A stretch of DNA of 49,349 nucleotides, from the NCBI GenBank assembly GCA_002221725.1, contig NJFT01000275.1, forward strand, positions 1 to 49,349. The letters run 5' to 3'. Positions 24,233 to 35,682 of this stretch are shown here, one piece after another. The stretch is from Scedosporium boydii. Its lineage: Eukaryota; Ascomycota; Sordariomycetes; Microascales; Microascaceae. The position numbers and the translations under genes are program-made. Each line of letters begins with the position of its first letter. The first letter of the stretch is position 1. The notes under the pieces were generated by a model. The model did no database searches, was not told where the DNA came from, and saw nothing but the letters and a program-made list of their open reading frames with translations.

Positions 24233-26398
24233 TTATCCGCAATCGACCCGAGTGCGCACCCATTCGCACCACTGGTCAATATCCTCCAACACCTCAAGCG
24301 CCCGGCCCAGACTCTCCACAGGGATCGCCTTGCCCTTGCCCTTACCCTCGGTCTCTGCCGCCTCTCCTCCTTCCACTCCAGATCCCCCATCCGGGACAAT
24401 ATTTTGAGAAATCACCAGCATCTTTCCGTTGGGTCCAATCTCAAGCGTGATATTAGCCGTTGTAGATTGTAAAGGAAATACCACCTGAAGACGCGGTGCA
24501 GGGTGAACCGTCAACGTCACGTCGATGGAGTCGACGCTGGATTTCTCCTCGGCCGGGCTTGACGGGCCTTCACGTTCCGCAAACGCATGTAGTTCTTGCT
24601 TCTTGGGCACCGTCCTCGTTGATAGCACCTCGGGGCTGTCGGCGGTCTCTCCTGTCTTGGGGGCAGACCCTATAGCCGCACCATCTAGCGCCGTCCTGCT
24701 GTCACCAAAGCTTCGCCGCAGTAGTGTCGAGAGTAGTGCGTACTGTCTGAGATTGGGGAGTAATGAGATGAGCTGCTTCGGGTGTGAGAATGGGAGCTCC
24801 GATAGCGTCTGCCCGTACACGGGCTTGTAAATGTAGAGCGTGTTCTTGTGTTGTTTCGTGCCCGTTCGCCCCTCTTTCGAAACGCACACGATCTTCCGCC
24901 GGTACTCGATCGTCCTCGGCGCGCTGGGGTCGTGCGCTTCGGTCGACGGCGGGATCGGGAAGTACAGACTATCAAACGTAGGGTATGCATAGAGGGGCGG
25001 AGGCTGCGCCCCTACAAGCTCGTACATCTGAAGCCAGACGGGCTGGGGCAGGATAACCGAGGGCTCCAATAACGCCTTGAAGATGACCTCGGGATATTTC
25101 AAAGACATGTCCACCGATGCATTCTTGTTCTCTTCGGGAGGCGGAATCACCGTGTTCTCCGGCTCGAGCCAATCTAGCGCTGGCCCAGTCGTAGCGCTGA
25201 GAACGTCTTCGGCGCTAGGATCTTCCTTCTCAATCTTGGGAGAAATCCAGCTTTCTGAAATCCTGACCGGAGGGTATATCATCTCACCCATGGGCGCACA
25301 GGTTATTAGGAGCGACCACACCGCCTCGTTCTGTTCGACGAACTTTTCGGCCTGCGTGTCCTTGGGCGGAACGCAGTGCCGCTGTATCCAGTAATCGAGA
25401 TTTAAACCAACGCGATTCCTCGCATGCATGACGGGGTACCCGTGCCTATGGCAGGTCACCATATTGTGGACGTATCTCTCTCCCTTACCGGCGTGTTCCG
25501 CGCGTAGCTTCTCAAGGTCGTAGTGGTGAATGCGCTCCAAACTCGAACACATCCCCGCTAGTGCTTCCTGCAGGTCCAAACCAGGTATCACGCTAAGCTT
25601 GTCCAAGTCCGCGAGCCTCGACAGGTTGGCGTAAAAGTCGTCGAGCTTCTTCGTCAGCGGGTTCTGGCCCGGCCGCAGTTCGAGATCTTTCATGAGTATG
25701 GCCGTCGCCCGCCCGACGCGTTCTATCACAATCGGCGCGGACAAGGGAAAAGACAGCGCCACGTTACGGACAATGTTATTGTCTATCGAGATGTCGAGCT
25801 GGAGGGCTTTGCCCGCAACGACGAGCATCTTCATCTTTTGGCCGCCCGGTGCCGTGTAGGTATCCCATATGCAGTCAAGTCCTATCCGCTGCACTAATCT
25901 CTCGAGGCCCTCCTCGCTAACGTAGCCTTTCTTCTGCTATACAAAGGGTGCGAAGCTGTTAGTGTCGGGGGTAACAAGCGAAACTGGAAGATCAAGAACG
26001 GGCAGGAAAAGACGAACCGACAGGATGCCAATTATCGCATCCAGCCTCTTTAACCTCTCATCCTCGCCCCCCAACACACCAAGCCCGTGCAATCCAGCAA
26101 GACCCCCCACCCCAACATTATCCAACCCCATATCAAGCCCGTTTGCGATCCCCAGCGAGCCCATCGCAGCCGCGGCCGACGGGCTATCAAAGTTCAGAGG
26201 CCCCGCAGACCCATGCCCGGCAAGCGTTGTCGCCGGCGACTTCTTAACCTGCTGCGGTGACGATCTGGGCCCTCGCGGTGAGAATACACCTTGCACGCCG
26301 GAGAGGGAGAAGGGAGTCGAGACTGGAGGCGAGGCGGCGACCTGCGGGGTCCTCCCTTGCTGCGACGCAGCGGTCTTTCCGGGCGTCGGGGTAGCCAT
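24233..26398 (-). CDS. med1: Mediator complex subunit 1 (Med1)
   Basis: Exons 26018-26398 and 24233-25936 give 694 aa; the intron is 81 nt with donor GTTCGT, a CTAAC branch site and acceptor TATAG. The first 100 residues are a low-complexity Ser/Pro/Gly tail beginning MATPTPGK. The Med1 domain starts near residue 115 (ERLKRLDAIIGILS) and runs across the splice into QKKGYVSEEGLERL and IGLDCIWD. The block KMKMLVVAGKALQLDISIDN is typical of fungal Med1, as is RVGLNLDYW further on. Role: Med1 belongs to the Mediator middle module and relays activator signals to RNA polymerase II in the nucleus. The C-terminal third is rich in charged and low-complexity sequence and is likely variable. The splice is supported by frame and by the restored domain. 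Confidence 0.9.
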
Positions 26399-27559
26399 GG
26401 GAGGATTGCCCTACAGGGGCGGTAGGTACAAATCGTATCGTCCGAATCGCGCAGGCTGCTCGGCCTTGGTCGTCAATAATGGAGCTCCTTCGGTAGGTAT
26501 TAGGGGCGGAAAAACGACAACTATTATCGGGCTCTGCTGAAATATCGTTGGGAAAGTCGTCCTCGGTGCGTAGTAGAACTATTGAGTCCTAAATGGATAC
26601 CCGGAACGTAACGAGAAAGGTGTTTCTTTGGTGTTGAAACGAGCGTACCACTAGACCAATTCAATGATGAGGTCGTCGCGAGCAACAATTCAAGGCACAC
26701 ACCAAAGAACCAAGCTTCTCCCAACCTGGAAAGCTAGTTTAGCCGGATCTCAGCCGAGCCATCATCCAACTTCATCGCTCGATTTGCATTCCCACTCGCC
26801 TTATTCTTTCCCCCTCTCAAAGTTCTCGAGAGGGATTAATTATTCGAAACGGATCCCGATCAGATACGTTACTCTTCTGAGGTACTCAGCGTCTAGGTAG
26901 TCGATGCCTATGTTAAACTTCGCGCTCTGATCAAACACACAAAACCGAACGAAGTAGCACGAGGTATGTGATAGCAATGATTTCTCTCGCATAATTGCCT
27001 ATCTTCTGCAGCCGAGTCCCATGCCAGCTAAAGCAGGGCAAGGCTAAGCTGTATAGCGGAATACAATAAACTATGCACTCCGAATTCGAATGGACGGGCC
27101 GGGTCACACCCCAATAGGTTTGATGCAAAGCACAATTCCTCGAGGAGTAGTAACGCCTAACGCCCTCCAAAATTCTCCAACGGATGACGCCGTCTCTCCA
27201 GTCCGACCCAAGTCCGCTGCTCCCCCCTTCTTCCACGGCTCCTGGGACTGAAGTAGAGAGTATCCTTGACTCCGGATGTACTATAATCCTGATCTTAGTG
27301 ATAGTGTTGCCCAATTCTCAAATCATCCAACAATGTCAAATCCCCGTAATCCATGCAAGTGCAGAAAACTCCATGCTGACCGTTAATAATGCGCCGCCGA
27401 ACGAAACCACCAACCCCCACCGTTTCCTCTCTGAAACCCCCGGAATAATGAAACGCCCTATAAACAACGCGTAATGACGTGACCTTGTAAGGTATGTACC
27501 TCCAGTCCCCAAATGACATCGGTCCTAGCCAAATTGCTCGCGTGAGTGTATGTGCAAAT
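26399..27559. other. Intergenic region upstream of med1
   Basis: This 1.2 kb stretch lies between the med1 start and the stop of the next minus-strand gene. It should hold the med1 promoter and that gene's 3' UTR. I see no gene and no clear motif. Confidence 0.55.
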
Positions 27560-29557
27560 TTACCCTTCACTCCTCACACCCATTCCCCGTGTGCTTCCCT
27601 CCAGCGGCTTCATGAACTCGCTGTCCTGTTTTCCGGGGACTTCTGGGGGGTCGTCCTTGCCTACGGATACCCTTGGCGGGCCTCGGCCTCGATAAGCCCT
27701 CCTAGCTTGTCTCGCTTTGCACTCGAGAGCATACCCAGGTTCGTTTGCTTTCCTCCATTCGATCCATTCCTCGTACGCCTGCTGGCCACGAGCGTCCGGG
27801 AAGCGGGGCTTCGGCACAGGACCGGGAGGTACCTGTGACAATGCCGGTGGGAGGATGCGAGGCAGGCCCTTCAGGGCTGGGCTGACTGGAGCAACGGGGC
27901 GACGGTTAGAACAGCTAGTCCAAGGGCACCCCGGGTGTGTGCGCTGGCAGGAATGCGGTGGATGGGCTGCATGAAGTCCACACATGCCACCAAGGCCGGC
28001 AACTGGACTGGGGGCACCGAATCCGGGCTTCAGGGTCGGCAGAGTAGGGCTGCACATGGGAAGCACAGGAAGTGGAGATGCCGTGCCGTAGATCTGCGCA
28101 AGTAGGGCGGCTAGATTCAGAGGTGACGGGGATAAATTCCCGTCGTAAAGGCTAGCCAATCCAGGAGTCAGAGGGAGGAGTGGTGTTGCCGGGAATTGAG
28201 GAATATCCGCCGGCTTGGCACCATTACCTCCGCTGCCGACACCGCGGCCCAAGCCATTAAGTTTCAGAGACGCCACGGGATTCTGCATATCCTGCCCTCT
28301 TACCTTGACATCGAATCCCGAGCTGGTTCTTTTCAGCGGAGGACGGAACTCCTCGGCTTTGGGATTCAAGCTTCGTTCCTTGGCGGGAATTTCCATGTCA
28401 ATGCCTGAGTCCTTGGGTTCTCGTGGTTTCGGGGCCAGCCGCTCAGGGCTTGAGGCTGCTGCTGAGCCGAGCTCAAGGGGGACCCTTTCAGAAGCACCGC
28501 CTCGGTCGCTATGAGGAGCATATTTCCTGTATATCAAGTCCTTATACTCGTTGAATCGCCGAGTCCAAGCCACCAGTGTCTCTCTATCCCAGGTACTCAA
28601 GGGTTCGGAACGACCCGTAACGGGATCCTTCCATTCCTTGATAAGTTTATCGCACTTCTCCTCGGCTGACTTCCGGAGCTTTCCAAGCAAGCCCTCGAAT
28701 CTCTCCGCCTCATCCTCGCGTTTGGCGTCTAGCGTAGGAGACTCAAGAGTCGCTATTGGTCCCTTTTCCCCTTCGGGGCTCAGCTGTGGGATTGGCTGAT
28801 CCTCTATCTGTGACTCGTCAACCTCCTCAATGGGATAGCAGACTCTATTGCTCTGCGCCGCCCTATCCAACGACACGCCAATCTCCACAAGAGGGAATGA
28901 CTCGCATGCGCAGGTACCGCCCAAGTCGTCGTGGTGTTGACAAACTACTTTTCCGTCGGGACTCAAAGTGACCGGGAGAAGCTCAATGATGTCTAGCTTG
29001 TCTCGTGCTACCGAGTCGACGCGGCCGCTCAGTGACGCCACACTAGCGCACCCGTGGCTGATTAGTCGTGCTAACGCTGGGTGCCTCTCAGCTGGAGAGG
29101 TCTCCGGCGTGCGATCGAGATCTACTGCTTGATCCACCCTAGCGTAGGGCGAATGGATGGCAGCCGCCTGCTCGAGTTGGACGACGACGACATCTGGTGA
29201 CTTTTTATCCTTGCCCAGAGACGTTGTACCCTCGGATTGCATTGACTCGGGAGTCCCAGCCTCCTCATTACATGAAAAGACATTCTCCGGCGAGGGTTCG
29301 TCCGAGTTACTCTCCGGACTATTGCCATTATTGGGCACCGTCATCGTGCTTCGCCAGTTGTCGCTAGCAAAAGCCTCACTTGATCTGTCGTGGTGGCCAT
29401 GAGCTGGGTCCGGGAACCCCATCTCCCTTCTTGTCACCGGAGCAGAGTTGATCTGCTCAAAGGGGATCTTCCGGGCATTAGAGAAGTCGGTGTTAATCCT
29501 CAGAGTCGGGATGATTGGGTAAAAAGCGGGCGTAGGCTGTTGCTGGGTAGAAGCCAT
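27560..29557 (-). CDS. Unrecognised, mostly disordered protein with two Cys/His clusters
   Basis: Single exon of 665 aa from the ATG in TCAAAATGG at 29557. An in-frame ATG at 29590 would add 11 residues, but a TTCGATAG just upstream of 29557 could be the acceptor of a 5' UTR intron. I do not recognise the family. Numbering from the upstream ATG: a helical, charged block at about 293-360 contains EPLSTWDRETLVAWTRRFNE and looks folded. A first Cys/His cluster lies at 217-229 (C217, H219, H220, C227, C229). A second lies at 537-560 (C537, H540, H543, H546, C548, H552, C555, C560) and could bind zinc. The end carries a basic Arg-rich segment (about 620-637). The rest is Ser/Pro-rich. It is followed downstream by med1 on the same strand. 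A nuclear regulatory or scaffold role is possible but is only a guess. Confidence 0.75.
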   Translation of the reverse strand: MASTQQQPTPAFYPIIPTLRINTDFSNARKIPFEQINSAPVTRREMGFPDPAHGHHDRSSEAFASDNWRSTMTVPNNGNSPESNSDEPSPENVFSCNEEAGTPESMQSEGTTSLGKDKKSPDVVVVQLEQAAAIHSPYARVDQAVDLDRTPETSPAERHPALARLISHGCASVASLSGRVDSVARDKLDIIELLPVTLSPDGKVVCQHHDDLGGTCACESFPLVEIGVSLDRAAQSNRVCYPIEEVDESQIEDQPIPQLSPEGEKGPIATLESPTLDAKREDEAERFEGLLGKLRKSAEEKCDKLIKEWKDPVTGRSEPLSTWDRETLVAWTRRFNEYKDLIYRKYAPHSDRGGASERVPLELGSAAASSPERLAPKPREPKDSGIDMEIPAKERSLNPKAEEFRPPLKRTSSGFDVKVRGQDMQNPVASLKLNGLGRGVGSGGNGAKPADIPQFPATPLLPLTPGLASLYDGNLSPSPLNLAALLAQIYGTASPLPVLPMCSPTLPTLKPGFGAPSPVAGLGGMCGLHAAHPPHSCQRTHPGCPWTSCSNRRPVAPVSPALKGLPRILPPALSQVPPGPVPKPRFPDARGQQAYEEWIEWRKANEPGYALECKARQARRAYRGRGPPRVSVGKDDPPEVPGKQDSEFMKPLEGSTRGMGVRSEG

Positions 29558-29590
29558 TTTGACACCTATCGAAACGAATCCCATGAGCAT

Positions 29591-30684
29591 TTTGTAGCCA
29601 TAAATAAGTAATGGGTGATTTGAAGCAGAGGCACCATCTTACCTGGGAATCGAATACCCTCTGGAATCGCATGTATGATACGGCCGATTAGTAGTAGAAA
29701 CTGAGATATATGTGAACTTCCCGGCGCTGGCGCTGGCAACCCTGATCATAGCATCGTTTAGTTGATCCATTCGTTCCCATTCCAGGAGGACGTGACGTTA
29801 GATGAAGATTCACATACCTCCCTTGTTGTTCCGTTTCGGGAAAACCCTCGTCAAAACAGATACCGGGACACTCTCTCCATTCAAAACACTACTTCAATCG
29901 AGCGAGCTGGTGACTCGTCCTCACTGGTCGCTGAAACGCTTTCGAGATGTGGATTTGCTGAAACGGGTTTTTCTTTTCTAGGACAGTGAATAGTAAGATC
30001 TGTGTCTCTGAATGATGGCTCTTCGGCGTGCTCGATGTAAGTAAGTAAGAAAGATGGAACCGTCGAGGCTGTGATGAAGATGGCCAAAGAAAGTGGTGAA
30101 ATCAGTAGGAAGGGAAATACCATGCTATTGCTGTCAGCATTCCCCAAGGATCTCCGGACCTTCTTCATTGTGATCCCAGTTAATCCCTCCTTCTACCTCG
30201 ATATCAGGGGTCCATTGTGACGTTCGGATCCCAGGAGTAGATAGGTACGATCTATAGGATGGGATCATGAATGGCAAGAGTTATGGTTGACTGTGGTGGG
30301 AAGTGGGAATCACGACTGAGCATTTCTCTTTCTTACAATGATGTACCTTCTTCCCGACCTAAAGCTGGAAACTGGGACCCATCTGACATCTCCTCCCTAA
30401 CATGAATACCTCAACATCTCAACTCTATATCATCAAATGCATATGCACCTCGAAGGTTTTGTGTAAATGCAGTGTATTAAGCCGTTTTTAATCTTAAATC
30501 AGTACAGCCATCCATATCCAAGCAAAACACCAAGTAGTATACAAGTTATGCTGTTAAGCTACATATAAGTTTGTTCTCCCGAGATCCAGGCAAATCATTT
30601 AATCCCTTCTACTACTCCTCCCGAAATCCTACACACCCCAATGAATACAGATCAATTGATCGTTTGTCAGGCTTGTGCCTTCCC
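29591..30684. other. Intergenic region downstream of wetA
   Basis: This 1.1 kb stretch holds the wetA 3' UTR and the promoter of the Cys/His-cluster gene. A minus-strand 95-codon frame (29881-30168) has a hydrophobic stretch after an internal Met. It has no other support and I do not call it a gene. Confidence 0.5.
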
Positions 30685-32493
30685 TTAGTCTCCAATCAGA
30701 CCCTTGGCCTCTTCGGCTAGAATTTGTACATCGCCTCCAGCTGCCTCTACAGCTTTGATAGCTACCTCTCCCAGTCTCCGCCTCCGTTCCAGCTCCTCCT
30801 TCTCCCTCTTGGCTTTCGTCTTGGAACTTCCGCTTGGTGCCACGCCAGCCATCAAAGTCTGCTTATCTTGCGGCGTGAAGTTGACAAACCCTATTCCAGT
30901 TAAGCCAGAGGCGAATCTTGCTTCAGATCGAAGTGATGTCTGTCTTTTCCTAATGGTCCTGTCTCCAGGGAATCCGGAGACAGATCGGCTGTAAACCGAC
31001 TCGTTGGATCGATGGTGTCGGAGCGAGAGTGATGGCGAAGGAGGAGGGCTGACGCTCGGTATTTTGCCGAGGCGAGTCGGCATGGATTCCATATATCGAG
31101 GCCCGCAGGGCGTTGTTCTGGACCGTAGTCGGCGCCTTGGGGTGAAATGCGAGGGCGGAGACTGTGGCATTGTTGCAGCGGACAGGGCCAAATTTTGAAC
31201 CATTCCGGACTGATCAAGGGTCGATCGTGGTGTATGAATCATGAAGTCCACTGGGAGACCATCGCACAACATGTTGTCATTGTAATCGCTGTTGTAATTG
31301 TTTCCAAAATCGCTATGTCTCGCGAGGTTAGCCGTCGCATTGCGAACTGCATCACTTTCATCCGTGCGAGAAAAATCTTTATTGCCGGACCAAAAGTTGA
31401 ATGTATCCCACCAATTGTCCACTCTCTCTACCGGAGTGACCGGTGGAGGAGGCACCGAAGAGAGTACTTCGCTGCCGCTGAAGGTGGTGTTAATCGGAGC
31501 GGTAGGAGCAGGTGTCCATGAGCACAACGTAGGCGAATTTGCGTATGGAGCCTTTTGGGAGCTCCCGCGTTTTCTCACTAGCAGACTACCTGAACCTTTG
31601 CTTCGGAGTAGCCTCGCGTCTCTTGGGGGAGGCATCGGTGCCATATTGGTGTTACAGAATGGGTCTTCAACAATGCCTCGAACGAACGGAGCAGCGCTAC
31701 GTACCCGTCTCAAAGTCGGGAACTTTGGCCTTGGGGTGGTTGAGACTCCGGTACAACTCTGTGAGATGATGGGTGTCATCGGTGCTTGCTTCGTTTCGAA
31801 CTCGAACGGAGGGAAGCTAAAGCTTTCTGCAATGTCCTTGTTGGAACGCTTCCTCGAAACTGGAGTCCTTTTTGCCGCAGAATAAGGGGATACTGTCTCT
31901 AGGGCAGCGCTTGGCCTTCTCCGGGGATTGGAACACGGCGTAGGATTCGGTATTGCCTTTTGCGGAGTCTGGAGGGAGATAACGCCGAGATTGAAAGGCT
32001 CGGCATCTAGGAAGAAATCGATCGGCAGCTGAGTTGGAGATAGAGGCTCGAGCGGCGAATTGTCAACTGATGCTAAATATTCGGCCTCGTTGGCGGTTAT
32101 GCCATCGTCTTGTTGGCTAGAGTCGGATTGTGAAGGTATTAATCCCTCGTCGGGCTTGATATCGGAGTCAATATCAGGACCCTGCCACGACGCCTGGCTG
32201 AAATCGAAAGAGCTCGTAGCAGAGCTTGTGGTAGAGCTTGGGGGAATGTCGAACGCCGGGAAAAGGGCCGAGGGAGACACCTCTCCATTGCCATCGGCAT
32301 GGTTGACGGTGGATGTCAGGCCATAGGAGGAATTTGAGCTTTTGACTTCACTAAACGGCTTGCTGTAGTCGGTCAAGCCATCAAAGAGACCCTCATAGAG
32401 CCCAGGTTTAGGGCTGGTCTCCCAAAATGGGACCAACCCATCGACTTTGTTGTTCTGTAGTTCAAAAGACAGTTGAGTAGCTGTGTAGGACAT
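30685..32493 (-). CDS. wetA: Conidial maturation regulator WetA
   Basis: Single exon of 602 aa, with the start in CACCATGT. The diagnostic part is the last 68 residues. GFVNFTPQDKQTLMAGVAPS is followed by GSSKTKAKREKE, then a basic ERRRRL stretch and AIKAVEAAGGDVQ. This is the conserved C-terminal WetA domain, a basic segment thought to contact DNA. The remainder is disordered and rich in Ser, Pro and Thr with many SP/TP sites, as in known WetA proteins (A. nidulans about 555 aa). Known role: WetA acts late in the BrlA-AbaA-WetA conidiation cascade and controls spore-wall maturation, trehalose build-up and dormancy. The 3.2 kb gene-free region upstream fits a developmentally controlled promoter. 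The call rests on the C-terminus only, because the rest of the family is poorly conserved. Confidence 0.83.
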   Translation of the reverse strand: MSYTATQLSFELQNNKVDGLVPFWETSPKPGLYEGLFDGLTDYSKPFSEVKSSNSSYGLTSTVNHADGNGEVSPSALFPAFDIPPSSTTSSATSSFDFSQASWQGPDIDSDIKPDEGLIPSQSDSSQQDDGITANEAEYLASVDNSPLEPLSPTQLPIDFFLDAEPFNLGVISLQTPQKAIPNPTPCSNPRRRPSAALETVSPYSAAKRTPVSRKRSNKDIAESFSFPPFEFETKQAPMTPIISQSCTGVSTTPRPKFPTLRRVRSAAPFVRGIVEDPFCNTNMAPMPPPRDARLLRSKGSGSLLVRKRGSSQKAPYANSPTLCSWTPAPTAPINTTFSGSEVLSSVPPPPVTPVERVDNWWDTFNFWSGNKDFSRTDESDAVRNATANLARHSDFGNNYNSDYNDNMLCDGLPVDFMIHTPRSTLDQSGMVQNLALSAATMPQSPPSHFTPRRRLRSRTTPCGPRYMESMPTRLGKIPSVSPPPSPSLSLRHHRSNESVYSRSVSGFPGDRTIRKRQTSLRSEARFASGLTGIGFVNFTPQDKQTLMAGVAPSGSSKTKAKREKEELERRRRLGEVAIKAVEAAGGDVQILAEEAKGLIGD

Positions 32494-35400
32494 GGTGACT
32501 CAAGAACTTAAAGGCAACGATCGCATCACGAGTGTCTCATTCAACAAGATGATACTGAACACGGCCGGGACGAAATGGAGGCCGACAGCATGAGGAAAAA
32601 GAAGAAGAAATAAAGATTCCGGATTCATGGACGGGAATGGGGGGACAAGTCCATGTTTGTACGTCGAGAGATGGTTGCAGTTAAAATCCACTGCCGATGA
32701 GGAAAAACGCGGCTTGTTTGATCTTACTGGTATACAAGGCCCAACTTCCATAGCAACGGTAAATAGTGGAAAATGAAAGGCTTAGGAGCTTGTCAGTCAT
32801 GACCAACATCCGCTGAAAATGGAATGCTTGAGCCGTTGCTGCGAAGCAACGACCTCATTCCAGCTGGCATCTCCACAAACCCGTCGACAAGGGACAAGGG
32901 CAGACATAAAGAGAAGTTACCCGGAGAATAGTAGCCTCGTCAGACCGAGCATCCATCAAAGGTAAGAGGAAGATGCCTCGCTTAGCAAGAGAGGCGTTTG
33001 CAAACAGAAATGAAACTTGGACGGCCTTGTTGATGGAGCGGGGCGGGACACGTCGAGCCTTTCATCATGGCAATGTTTGTGCGCACTGATGGTGGCGTCT
33101 CACTTCAATTGATAGGCGAGGTTCCACATTCCATATGGCTATGAGGACATGAGGCCCAGGAGGGTTTGTGCGGAACAAAGCGCGGAGGCTTTGACCAAGA
33201 AGCAGTGACCATATCCGGCGATATGATGGAGGGATATCCGTTTAAACGAAATGAGGATTCGCCCCTCGAGAATGCCTCGCGTGAGTCTCAAGGAGAGGCC
33301 GTTTGATGGTATTGAACTTTTGTGATGTTGAGCTTGCCGCGAGGCACTGCGGTTGATCTGAACATCAAGGGATATCAACGTTTCACGGAACCACATAAAC
33401 GTTTACATGCCGCGTTATCATTGCACCTGCATGGATCTCTGATGGGCTTGAACTTCAATGCTCTTAAGCATCAGGATTGGTCAAGTATGAAATGCTGTGC
33501 CTTGCGTCTTGGTTGCTCTTGCATGGAAGAGGGGGCCATGAAACGATGCCTCGTGGCTGTTCCTGCTGCCCCCCTCGGCCCAGGATCCGAGTTACACATA
33601 TCAATCTTATTTGTTCTATTCGACATGTACGAAGTGTAGGAAAGTATGCGATGCATCTTAATCCCCGGCATTGTGCATCATCTCCACAATCTCTGTGCAA
33701 CTCGACTTAAAACACAGCTTCTATTCCCACTTTCCCTTTGGATTTAATTAAGGCCCTCTCCTGTTTATCTCGATCTCTCCCTTCGCTCTTGCCTACCGTG
33801 GGTCGCTTCCAACGATTGTCTGTGTCTTTCTCAACACTCGACTGCCTCCTCATGTGGAGTCCACGAAGAAGTTTCCAATGTTCAGGTACTAATACTTCAT
33901 AGCTTCAATGTTCTTCTGGATTACCCCCAATCTTGTTTCGTTCCAGTGTCGATCCCTTCCTAAAACTCCTGCGACTAGCTCTGCAGAGAGCCTTGTCCCG
34001 TGCCCTATTTTCCACCTTCTACCATCCACCTTCCTTTTTCCGCTTCCCAGACCGCCCTTCTGATCTGACTGCGGAGTAGAGAAAGGGGAGTCTTCTGTCA
34101 TGGTCATTGCAGAGGACTTAGAATGGGAAATCGTAAAGGGTGAGGCTGCGATAGCATGCCAGATCGAAGAAAGAGCAAGATGGAATGCAGCGGGGAAAGG
34201 AAACATTGAGGAGATCCCTTCTCCACTTACACGCCTGGGACGGACCTGACCAATATATTTGAGATAGCATCGAATGGAGACGGCCTAGCACTGCCCAGCA
34301 CGTCCCCATTCCCGGGTCCCAGATGCCCTAGGTCCCCCCAACATGACCCAGCTGTGTGGGATGGTTATATGCGCTTACGCGCATATCGAGTCGTCATATT
34401 ACTTTGTGCATGTAGCAGAAAGTCAAGGGCTCGAGGGGGTGATATGCAGAGGCAGAGGCGACACACTTCGTGACGAGGAGCTCTTTGCACGTCTGCCACA
34501 TTTCTTTTTTTCTCCTTCTTTTCTTTTTCAACATGCGAGCTTCGGGGCCTCGAATGCCACTTCCACGGCGCTTTACACGACGCCAGCGTTTAGTGTAGCC
34601 CGCCGGAAAAAAAAAAAAAAAAGTCATGGTCAACACTAGTGAAGAGATCGGCGCGTCGTGAATCCCAGTTTGTCGGGATTTCAATCTTGCCGTTACACGC
34701 CACCAAAGGTCAGGATCGCCCCGAGTGGAGCTGAAAGCAGACTGACGATCACTTCGAAAATACCACCAAAACTCCGGGAATAGCCACGATGTTCTAGTAG
34801 TGTGTAGGGTATCTCAGAATTCCGAGGGCCGAATTGTGGTGGGCTGTTTAATTGTTTCCATTTGAAGATGTATTGCGAGTAGCATACTCAAAAGATCTTG
34901 CCATGACATTGACTTCCCAGGCTCTTATCTGCCAGCGCTTTCCAAATATGACCCCTTTTTTGTTCCCCTGGCGAGAAGAAAGACATTGCTATTCCATGAT
35001 TTCCCTTAGGTCCCCCTAGATGGCTCAAAGAAGACAAGCTGAAAGGTTGGTCCTTCAATGTTCAACCTGCTCTCAACGAGAAGAAAAAAATGAGCAAAAA
35101 ATGATGCGATCCGTTTCCTGAAAAATGAACAAAAGAGAATAAATCAATCGCGAATATGGTATCTTGCACCTTTTTCCCCCCCTCCTACAATGATTCTCCC
35201 TCTCATCGAATCTGAGTGATGCTGGAAACGCCGTCCTTGACCAGGCACGAAAATGACCCTGCCGACTCCATGCAAAGGGTGTTTGATAAGACAAGACGAG
35301 TGGATGAAATGAATATGTAGTGACCCGATTCTCCGGAACGCCAGTAAATGGTCCCAATCTGCACAAAATAGTAGTAGCCCCGGTGAGTGTGAACTCAAAA

Positions 35401-35682
35401 CGCCAATACCAGTAATTAAAAGGCGCCAAAAAGAAAAGAGGAAAAAAAAAAGGAAAATAAAAACCCGGTCAGGTAAGAATATGTATAGTGCTCGATAATA
35501 TCGGAGAAGATGTTCGATGATAGCTTTGTTCATGAGGCGTATTGGATGGGTAGCTGAATTAATAGGACGGAGAAGTTGGGCGTTGGTTGTCGGCGCATGG
35601 ACGGGTTGATGTCGACGTTCTCATAATAAACGTACGTTAAAGCAGCAGTGTAATGGCCGACGCTGCAACCGTTGGAGAGGAA
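32494..35682. other. Long region upstream of wetA
   Basis: This 3.2 kb stretch has no supportable ORF. It probably carries the wetA promoter and 5' leader on the minus strand and the 3' UTR of the next gene near 35.5-35.7 kb. A/T-rich runs occur near 34600-34620 and 35070-35110. BrlA-type CAAGGGA/AAAGGGG motifs are present, but at about chance frequency. Confidence 0.5.

Noticed and set aside
29881..30168. Small minus-strand ORF with a signal-peptide-like hydrophobic stretch
   Set aside because: Too short and isolated. Hydrophobic stretches arise easily from T-rich sequence, and nothing else supports it.
32494..35682. BrlA response elements in the wetA upstream region
   Set aside because: I counted about five matches to (C/A)(A/G)AGGG(G/A) on both strands, against about three expected by chance in 3.2 kb. 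This is not meaningful enrichment.
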